This document shows, one piece after another, positions 32,268 to 37,973 of a stretch of DNA of 64,000 nucleotides (position 1 is its first letter; every line of letters starts with the position of its first letter). Source of the stretch: CADEFQ01 sp050249415 (lineage in GTDB: Bacteria > Pseudomonadota > Gammaproteobacteria > Steroidobacterales > Steroidobacteraceae); assembly GCA_050249415.1 (NCBI GenBank), contig JBFWQO010000003.1, forward strand, positions 62,001 to 126,000, written 5' to 3'. A model generated the notes under the pieces. The model was not told the origin of the DNA, searched no databases, and saw only the letters and a list, made by a program, of their open reading frames with translations. The position numbers and the translations under genes were made by a program.

Positions 32268-32621
32268 ATGTCACTGCGATTCAAAGGCTCCGACCTGCGC
32301 CCCGTGCTGGCCGAGGCCGTCGCCAACCAATGCCGCGTCGTCCTCGCAAAGGACCAGGGCGTGTACTTTCTCGCCGAGCGCGGGGAGCGCCGCCCCGATG
32401 GCCGCGTGAAGCTGTTGGCCTATGCCGTCGGCTGCAACCCTGATACCGACCCGTTCGATGAATGGTGGGAACTGGCGCGCGCCGAACTGGGCGGCGACGA
32501 TTTCGGCGAATTCTTCGACCCGAAGGAAGGCGTCTTCGCACGCATCCTGCACGGCACCGACGATCTGATGCTGTCCGCCACCACGACGCATCTGTCGCTG
32601 GAGGTCGCTCCATCGGTATAG
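32268..32621 (+). CDS. DUF3085 domain protein
   Basis: A 117-residue protein matching DUF3085, a small family confined to this class of ICE and related islands (LRPVLAEAVANQCRVVLAKDQGVYFLAERGERRPDGRVKLLAYAVGCNPD...DEWWELARAELGGDDFGE). Probably a single alpha/beta domain; function unknown. CAGGAG lies nine bases before the ATG, and terminators stand on both sides. Confidence 0.88.
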   Translation: MSLRFKGSDLRPVLAEAVANQCRVVLAKDQGVYFLAERGERRPDGRVKLLAYAVGCNPDTDPFDEWWELARAELGGDDFGEFFDPKEGVFARILHGTDDLMLSATTTHLSLEVAPSV

Positions 32622-32645
32622 CGCAACTACTGCTGCACCCCTCAC

Positions 32646-32669
32646 AGCCCCCATTGGGGGCTTTCTTTT
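32646..32669 (+). terminator. intrinsic terminator after the DUF3085 gene
   Basis: AGCCCCC-ATT-GGGGGCT followed by TTCTTTT. Confidence 0.92.
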
Positions 32670-32763
32670 GGGCCGGATCAAGTGGCGGATGCAAAGGGAA
32701 ACGCCCGGATGCCGATTGATTGCTGCCCTGCGCGCGAGGACCGGCCATGCTGACCCCATGCCT

Positions 32764-32891
32764 GCTGACGTTGTCAGCGACATGCCAGGCAACCATCGGT
32801 CTTCGAGGTTGCGGCGCAGTTCCCACTGCGTGATCGAGCCAGCTCGCACCGCATCCATCCGCGAGCGGCCACCATTCTTGGTGGTGGATGC
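32764..32891 (+). ncRNA. repeated structured RNA leader, copy d (before DUF3577)
   Basis: P1 GCTGAC-GTT-GTCAGC (32764-32778), P2 GCAACC...GGTTGC (32789-32812), P3 GCGCAG...CTGCGT (32814-32831), P4 GCATCCA...TGGATGC (32851-32891), then TTTCGCC. P2 differs from copies a-c by a compensated G-C to A-T change. A DUF3577 RNA motif has been reported upstream of such genes; this copy may be an example, but no covariance search was possible. Confidence 0.85.
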
Positions 32892-32911
32892 TTTCGCCTT
32901 ATCAACCCATC

Positions 32912-32935
32912 GCGGGGTTACGCACCTTTCCCCGC
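32912..32935 (+). promoter_or_regulatory. leader hairpin before the DUF3577 gene
   Basis: GCGGGG...CCCCGC after CTTATCAACCCAT, 46 bases before the ATG. Confidence 0.6.
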
Positions 32936-32981
32936 ATGCGTGGGCCGGTGTGTCTCCGCTTCATCCCTATGGAGATTCACC

Positions 32982-33887
32982 ATGAGCACCACGTCCAACG
33001 AGAAATCGTATTTCGACATCCACACCTCGGGCATCGGCTACATCCAGCGTGTCCGTGAGGTTCCCGTCCGGGGCGGCCGCCGCGCGCAGCCCTTCCTGGC
33101 ATGCACCATCGCCGCGCTGGTCGGTTCCGCCAAGGACCCCAGCTACCGCTACTTCGACGTCAAGGTCTCGGGTGCCGAGGCCAAGAAACTGGTCGAGCGC
33201 TACATCGGCGTTGACGATCCCAAGCAGCGGCCGCTGGTGCGCTTCCGCCTCGGCGACCTCTGGGGCGATGCGTACATCCGCGACAAGGGTGAGCACAAGG
33301 GCGAGGCCGCCGCGTCCCTCAAGGCGCGACTGCTCAAGGCCGAGCCGCTTGACCGGGCCGAACTGGCTTCGATCAAGCAGCACGAGCTGATCACCCGCGG
33401 CATCGGCTACCTCAGCCGTCCCAAGGACGTCACCCCCAAGGATGGCGATCCATTCCTGTCGTGCTGCGTCGCGGCACTGTCCGGGCCTGTCGGTGAACCG
33501 GAATATCGGTACTTCGACACCATCGTCGCCACCCCTGAAGCCGAGCACCTGGTTCGCCGGTGCGTGCAGGCCATCGAAGGGGACCGCAAGGTGCTGGTCG
33601 GCTTCAAGTTGAACGACATGAAGATCGATCCGTACATCCGCACCAAGGGCGAACATGCTGGGGAACCAGCTGCAAGCCTGAAATCGACGCTGGTCCACAT
33701 CGGTCTGATCAAGATCGACGGCACCCAGGTCTACCCGACGAGCCAGGCGCAAGCCGAGGCACCGCAGGCCGAGGACGCACCCGCGCCCGAAGCCGAGGTT
33801 GCCGCCGACCAGCCTGTCGAGCCCGTCGAGCGCGAGCCCGCAGGTGAAGTCGAGGAGCAGGAGCCGGCATTGGCTGCTTCGTTCTGA
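32982..33887 (+). CDS. STY4534-family ICE protein, tandem DUF3577
   Basis: A 301-residue protein of the STY4534/DUF3577 family (annotated as ICE replication protein in relatives). Two similar ~115-residue units follow each other: unit 1 at about 5-120 (HTSGIGYIQRVREVPV ... YIRDKGEHKGEAAASLKARL) and unit 2 at about 130-240 (ITRGIGYLSRPKDVTP ... YIRTKGEHAGEPAASLKSTL). An acidic Pro/Glu/Ala tail ends it. The repeat suggests an OB-like or SSB-like dimer in one chain, which is inference. GGAGA precedes the ATG. Confidence 0.9.
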   Translation: MSTTSNEKSYFDIHTSGIGYIQRVREVPVRGGRRAQPFLACTIAALVGSAKDPSYRYFDVKVSGAEAKKLVERYIGVDDPKQRPLVRFRLGDLWGDAYIRDKGEHKGEAAASLKARLLKAEPLDRAELASIKQHELITRGIGYLSRPKDVTPKDGDPFLSCCVAALSGPVGEPEYRYFDTIVATPEAEHLVRRCVQAIEGDRKVLVGFKLNDMKIDPYIRTKGEHAGEPAASLKSTLVHIGLIKIDGTQVYPTSQAQAEAPQAEDAPAPEAEVAADQPVEPVEREPAGEVEEQEPALAASF

Positions 33888-33944
33888 TCCGGCATGGTCC
33901 CTCACGGGGCCTTGCCTGTTTCCTATTTCCCAAGGAGAACCATC

Positions 33945-34634
33945 ATGGCAGCCACATCGGCACCTACGAGATCAGTCCTGCCCATCGTCGTCCCAGGCCA
34001 GCTCACGCTGCGGACCATCCGCGGCAAGAACGGCCCGTTCACGGTCGGTCGCCTGACCACTCCCATCGGCGAGTTCGCCGTCAAGGATGCGGAGCTGGAG
34101 CAATACCCCGAAGGCAAGTACGACGGGGAGTTCGTCATCCGCTACATCTTCGCGAAGTCCTATCCGGTCGCGGGCGGCGCGCGATTTGAAGTCCGCGCCA
34201 ACCTCGATGGCATGACGCTCAACGGCATCGACAAACTGAGCCGCGACGAGGCTCGCAGCTTCGCCACGCAGGAGGTCGATCCGCTCGATGAAGAGCTGGG
34301 TACTCAGCCTGCGGCAACGCCGGCCCAGCCCGCGAAAGTATCCAGACCCGCCAAGCCCGCATCCGTGCAGGCGTCCGCGGACCCGCTGGTCGATACCACG
34401 CCCTTCGGTGTGGATGCGTCGCCGTCCGCTGCGGCTGCTGCTTCTGGCAGCGCCGAAGATGGCGATGCCGCGCTGTTCGGCCTGCTGTGGCCGCTGGGCG
34501 AGTCCGTGAAACTGGATTCGACCATCGACCGCCGCGCCCTGCGCGCGCAGATCGCCCGCTTGGGTGATTTGGGCTACGCGCTGGACTTCAAGACGCAGGA
34601 GTGGAGCCGCCAGGCCGAACTGCAACCTGCGTGA
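33945..34634 (+). CDS. DUF3275 family protein
   Basis: A 229-residue protein. The N-terminal ~100 residues are a beta-rich DUF3275 domain (PGQLTLRTIRGKNGPFTVGRLTTPIGEFAVKDAELEQYPEGKYDGEFVIRYI); a long Ala/Pro/Ser linker (110-180) leads to a short C-terminal helical domain ending RQAELQPA. AAGGAGAA precedes the ATG. It lies 57 bases after the DUF3577 gene with no terminator between, so both may share the copy-d leader. Function unknown. Confidence 0.88.
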   Translation: MAATSAPTRSVLPIVVPGQLTLRTIRGKNGPFTVGRLTTPIGEFAVKDAELEQYPEGKYDGEFVIRYIFAKSYPVAGGARFEVRANLDGMTLNGIDKLSRDEARSFATQEVDPLDEELGTQPAATPAQPAKVSRPAKPASVQASADPLVDTTPFGVDASPSAAAAASGSAEDGDAALFGLLWPLGESVKLDSTIDRRALRAQIARLGDLGYALDFKTQEWSRQAELQPA

Positions 34635-34641
34635 TCGCAAA

Positions 34642-34662
34642 CGCCGCATCTGCGGTGCTTTT
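34642..34662 (+). terminator. terminator after the DUF3275 gene
   Basis: CGCCGCA-TC-TGCGGTG stem (one G-U) followed by CTTTTC. It also forms the first part of the next leader. Confidence 0.65.
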
Positions 34663-34674
34663 CATCCACCCGCC

Positions 34675-34700
34675 GGGGCTCCTTCCCCAGCGGGGGAGCC
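34675..34700 (+). promoter_or_regulatory. leader hairpin before the 34730 gene
   Basis: After TTTTCATCCACCC, alternative stems GGGG...CCCC and GGCTCC...GGAGCC; CAGGAGG follows before the ATG. Confidence 0.62.
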
Positions 34701-34729
34701 TCCGGCCCTACCTGTGCAGGAGGCCTCTC

Positions 34730-35137
34730 ATGGGCTGGTATTTCTCCCCCCAATCGCGATCTGAACTGATCGCAGAACTGATCGAACCGCAAGAGACCGA
34801 GCGCGCAAGCGTCAAGGTCATCGCCCACGCGCTGCGCGACAACGTCCTCTGGTCCGTTGCGGAAGTGACGGCCAAGGCCGAAGGTGTGCATCGTGATCCG
34901 GCACCAGGCCAATCCCTGCGCACCATCCGCTGCGATCTGCTTCAAAGAAGCGGCGGCGAGTGGGGCTACAAGCCACTGGACGAGTCCATGCACCCGTACT
35001 ACTACTCGTGCCCGCTGTCCTATCTGAGCCTTGCCCCGGAGCAGTCCGCCGACTGGCGTGCAGGCGTTCGCGCCTACCACGCCCGGCGGCGCGCCCCCAC
35101 AAAAGCGGTGGCATCTACCGCAGCGCCGACGGCCTGA
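34730..35137 (+). CDS. ICE hypothetical protein (135 aa)
   Basis: A 135-residue protein (MGWYFSPQSRSELIAELIEP ... KVIAHALRDNVLWSVAEVT ... WGYKPLDESMHPYYYSCPLSYLSLAPE) of a type also seen in other ICEs and plasmids. The short YYYSCPLSYL motif suggests a conserved core. CAGGAGG lies before the ATG. No enzyme motif or membrane segment; function unknown. Confidence 0.78.
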   Translation: MGWYFSPQSRSELIAELIEPQETERASVKVIAHALRDNVLWSVAEVTAKAEGVHRDPAPGQSLRTIRCDLLQRSGGEWGYKPLDESMHPYYYSCPLSYLSLAPEQSADWRAGVRAYHARRRAPTKAVASTAAPTA

Positions 35138-35167
35138 GCCAGAAGGCGCGCTTTTCATCCACCCCCA

Positions 35168-35184
35168 GGGGCAGCACTTGCCCC
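35168..35184 (+). promoter_or_regulatory. leader hairpin before the 35224 gene
   Basis: GGGGCA...TGCCCC after CTTTTCATCCACCCC, with GCGGGCGG following as in neighbouring leaders; 39 bases before the ATG. Confidence 0.65.
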
Positions 35185-35223
35185 AGCGGGCGGTGCTGTT
35201 CCCGTTCATCCGAGGACATCACC

Positions 35224-35874
35224 ATGCCCGCAAACACTTCTTCCAGCACGTTGTATCGCATCGACGAATGCCCCGACGTGATGGCCGACGCCTGCGTCGG
35301 CGATGACCAGGGCAACCTGATCTTCCTGTCCATCTGGGCGCGGGACACCGCCGTCCAACAGTTCCTCGCTCGCCTGACCCTCGGTCGCGACGAGCAGGGG
35401 CTGGACCAGTTCCACGTCATCACTGACCAGGGCGGCAGCGTCCCAGTGTTCGTCAGCAACGTCGATCGTCTGGAAAAACGCATCACACGCGCCTACCGGC
35501 GAACGCTGTTCGGTTCGCTCTCCAACGTGTGGTTGTTCGATCGGCGCTGCGCCAAGCCCGACAAGGCCAACGCCAGCGTGCTGGCACTGTTGCCACGCGG
35601 TAGCGACCATCGGCTTGACCGCTTGTGGACGCTGGTGCGGGACACCTGCCCGCTGCCCTTGCTCGATCACTGGCGCGCAAACGTGCTGGAACTGCTGCAA
35701 ACCCGCGAGATGCTGGCCCGCCTTCCGTTCGCCCTCGGGCCGCTGGAAGGCCATCGGCTCGTCATCGACGTGCCGGCGCTAACTCTGGCGCTCGGCTCGC
35801 TGATCCGCAGCGATTCACTCACCGCCTATCCAGACCCGGCCCGAATCTGGACGCCGGAAGCGGTAGCGGCCTGA
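35224..35874 (+). CDS. ICE hypothetical protein (216 aa)
   Basis: A 216-residue soluble protein without a recognised domain. Residues 10-110 look like an alpha/beta domain (DECPDVMADACVGDDQGNLIFLSIWARDTAVQQFLARLTLG); the rest is helical and Leu-rich. The start follows CCGAGGACATCACC, a weaker ribosome-binding site than its neighbours. It is in the leader-module series and probably monocistronic. Confidence 0.78.
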   Translation: MPANTSSSTLYRIDECPDVMADACVGDDQGNLIFLSIWARDTAVQQFLARLTLGRDEQGLDQFHVITDQGGSVPVFVSNVDRLEKRITRAYRRTLFGSLSNVWLFDRRCAKPDKANASVLALLPRGSDHRLDRLWTLVRDTCPLPLLDHWRANVLELLQTREMLARLPFALGPLEGHRLVIDVPALTLALGSLIRSDSLTAYPDPARIWTPEAVAA

Positions 35875-35880
35875 TCCACC

Positions 35881-35892
35881 CGTGCAGGCACG
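35881..35892 (+). promoter_or_regulatory. short leader hairpin before the methylase-like gene
   Basis: GATCCACC is followed by CGTGC-AG-GCACG; CAGGAGA lies before the ATG. A compact form of the leader module without a T-run. Confidence 0.5.
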
Positions 35893-35934
35893 GCGTGCTT
35901 GCGCCCTTCATCCCCGCCAACCAGGAGACTTCCC

Positions 35935-37044
35935 ATGGCTCTCATGTTCCCGCGGCTCGCCCGCAATTTCGCCAAGAACGGGTATTACCCGACCGACGAA
36001 CCCACGCTCGAAAGAGCCCTCAACGCACTGATGCCCAGCGATGGCCCGATGTGCATCCTCGATCCCTGCGCCGGTGAAGGCGTGGCGATCGCCGAAGCCG
36101 CTCATGCCCTCGGGCGCGAGCAGACTAAGGCGTTCGCTGTCGAGTTCGACGCGGAGCGAGCACGCCATGCCCGCGGCCTGGTCGACCACTGCATCCACGG
36201 TGATCTGATGGACACGATGCTCTCCAAGCAGTCCTTCGGGCTGCTCTGGCTCAACCCGCCATATGGCGACCTGTCCAAAGACGTCAACGGCAACATCGGC
36301 TATCAGGGCCAGGGCCGTGCCCGCCTCGAAAAGCTGTTCTACCAGCGCAGCTTGTCGCTGTTGCAGTACGGCGGCGTGCTGGTCTTCATCGTCCCCGGCT
36401 ATGTGCTCGACGCGGAGCTGGTCGGCTGGCTGACGCGCCACTACACCGACCTGCGCATCTACCGAGCGGTGGAAACGCAGTTCAAGCAGGTGGTGATTTT
36501 CGGTCGCAGGGTGCGTCAGCGCGAGCTGGCTTCCGATGGCGTCAAGGCCGTGCGCAATCTGCTGCTGCAGGTGGGGCTTGGCGAAGTCGAAGCCGAGGAG
36601 CTGCCGATCGAGTGGCCGTTCCTGCCGTACCTCGTCCCTGCCAGCCCAGCCGAGCCGGAGAGTTTTTTCCGCGTGACGATGGAGCCGGAGCAGTTCGCCG
36701 ATGAAGTCGGCAGGCTGCAAGGCCTCTGGCCGTCGCTGGACACGCACCTGGGGGCCTCGCAGCAGTCGCTGCGCCCACCGGCGCGTGCCTTGTCCCACTG
36801 GCATCTCGCCCTGGCATTGGCTGCGGGCGCGATCTCAGGGGTTGTGCGCTCCAAGACCGGGCGCGTGCTCGTTGTCAAAGGTGACACCCACAAGGACAAG
36901 ACGCTCCAGCGGGAATTCACCGAACGCGAAGACGGCTCCGTTGCCGAGACTCGCATCCTCACCGACAAGTTCGTACCCGTCATCCGTGCGTGGGACATGA
37001 CGCCTGATTCCCCGACCCGGGGCGAAGTCCTGACCATCCGCTGA
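35935..37044 (+). CDS. DUF6094-type protein, N6-adenine methylase-like
   Basis: A 369-residue protein with a Rossmann methylase core. The SAM-binding motif I is DPCAGEG at 43-49, and the catalytic motif IV is NPPYG at 107-111, which fits amino-methyltransferases acting on adenine. The second half (about 200-369) has no known domain. It matches DUF6094 as recalled. No specificity or restriction subunit is nearby. It could methylate the element's DNA or be a modified, non-catalytic binder; the motifs are intact. CAGGAGA precedes the ATG. Confidence 0.85.
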   Translation: MALMFPRLARNFAKNGYYPTDEPTLERALNALMPSDGPMCILDPCAGEGVAIAEAAHALGREQTKAFAVEFDAERARHARGLVDHCIHGDLMDTMLSKQSFGLLWLNPPYGDLSKDVNGNIGYQGQGRARLEKLFYQRSLSLLQYGGVLVFIVPGYVLDAELVGWLTRHYTDLRIYRAVETQFKQVVIFGRRVRQRELASDGVKAVRNLLLQVGLGEVEAEELPIEWPFLPYLVPASPAEPESFFRVTMEPEQFADEVGRLQGLWPSLDTHLGASQQSLRPPARALSHWHLALALAAGAISGVVRSKTGRVLVVKGDTHKDKTLQREFTEREDGSVAETRILTDKFVPVIRAWDMTPDSPTRGEVLTIR

Positions 37045-37059
37045 TCGTTTCTCCACCGC

Positions 37060-37075
37060 TGACGGCTCGCCGTCA
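37060..37075 (+). terminator. terminator-like stem after the methylase-like gene
   Basis: TGACGG-CTCG-CCGTCA then ATCTT. The weak T-run makes termination uncertain; it is the first part of the next leader. Confidence 0.5.
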
Positions 37076-37090
37076 ATCTTATCCACCCAA

Positions 37091-37108
37091 CGGGGTCCAG
37101 CCGCCCCG
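37091..37108 (+). promoter_or_regulatory. leader hairpin before the 37148 gene
   Basis: CGGGG...CCCCG after CTTATCCACCCAA; GAAGGAG and the ATG follow. Confidence 0.62.
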
Positions 37109-37147
37109 ATGGGGTGCCGTGGCCCCTCCATCTTGAAGGAGCCTTCC

Positions 37148-37459
37148 ATGGCAGCCCAAGCATTTCCCATCAGCCAGGCAAACAGCCGGCGTTTCTCTCC
37201 CGGCCAGACCGTCATGACCTGCGGCGTCGATGCCCTGGTCCAACAAGGCCGGCTCAACCCGGTTGCGTACCTGCATCGTCATCTCAATGGCGACTGGGGA
37301 GACCTCGACGACTACGACAGGCGGCAAAACGATGCCGCGCTGGCGTCCGGCAAAGATCGCCTATTTTCTTCCTACCAGATCGCACCCTCCTTGCAACTCT
37401 GGATCATCACCGAATGGGATCGCAGCGTGACCACGCTGCTGCTTCCCAGCGAGTACTGA
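37148..37459 (+). CDS. small ICE protein, paralogue 1 of a tandem pair
   Basis: A 103-residue protein of unknown function. The central QGRLNPVAYLHRHLNGDWGD followed by a DDYDRRQNDAALASG segment and a short beta region recurs in the next gene. A strong AAGGAG stands before the ATG. It resembles small plasmid proteins of unknown role. The tandem arrangement suggests duplication and divergence. Confidence 0.82.
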   Translation: MAAQAFPISQANSRRFSPGQTVMTCGVDALVQQGRLNPVAYLHRHLNGDWGDLDDYDRRQNDAALASGKDRLFSSYQIAPSLQLWIITEWDRSVTTLLLPSEY

Positions 37460-37472
37460 TCTTCTCCAACGT

Positions 37473-37498
37473 GGGGTCACCGTCGCCCCGCAGGGGCG
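37473..37498 (+). promoter_or_regulatory. leader hairpin before the 37528 gene
   Basis: GGGG...CCCC or the stronger CGCCCC-GCA-GGGGCG after CTTCTCCAACGTG; AGAGGAAA precedes the ATG. Confidence 0.6.
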
Positions 37499-37527
37499 CT
37501 GTGGCCTCTTTCCCAAGAGGAAATCAC

Positions 37528-37833
37528 ATGACATCCAACTCTCATGGCAAATACCGCCGCAAGCGGTTATTCGAGATCGGCGCGCTGGAATTCAGCAAAG
37601 ACGTCGAAAACCTGATGCTCGAAGGTCGGCTCGATCCCATTCCCTATTTCGAGCGCTACATGCGTGGGGATTGGGGTGAGGTCGATGACGACCAGTGGCA
37701 GCAAAACAATGCCGCCGTGCAGTCAGGAAAACGTCTTGACGCGCACTACGTCATTACCCGTGAGCTGAGCATCCGTATCGTCACCGATGCAGAGCGCAAT
37801 GCCACGGTCATCGGCCTGCCGTTCGAGTTCTGA
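37528..37833 (+). CDS. small ICE protein, paralogue 2 of a tandem pair
   Basis: A 101-residue protein aligned along its length with the preceding gene: EGRLDPIPYFERYMRGDWGE, then VDDDQWQQNNAAVQSGKRL and a C-terminal IVTDAERNATVIGLPFEF matching IITEWDRSVTTLLLPSEY. It is more basic at the N terminus (GKYRRKRLFEIGA). Function unknown. Confidence 0.82.
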   Translation: MTSNSHGKYRRKRLFEIGALEFSKDVENLMLEGRLDPIPYFERYMRGDWGEVDDDQWQQNNAAVQSGKRLDAHYVITRELSIRIVTDAERNATVIGLPFEF

Positions 37834-37883
37834 CCACACCTGCGTCGCTGGCAGGCCATCGACGCCTGCATTTCCGTCCACCG

Positions 37884-37903
37884 TCGGCCGCGTGCCGATT
37901 TTT
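37884..37903 (+). terminator. intrinsic terminator before the helicase gene
   Basis: TCGGC-CGCGT-GCCGA followed by TTTTTC; it forms the first part of the helicase leader. Confidence 0.75.
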
Positions 37904-37914
37904 CTTCCCACCAC

Positions 37915-37953
37915 GGGGCATGCCATCGCTCCGCTGGGGGGCGTGCATGCCCC
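37915..37953 (+). promoter_or_regulatory. leader hairpin before the helicase gene
   Basis: GGGGCATG...CATGCCCC with an eight-base stem, after TTCTTCCCACCAC; TTGGAGC precedes the ATG. Confidence 0.7.
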
Positions 37954-37973
37954 ATTTTCTTTGGAGCATCACT

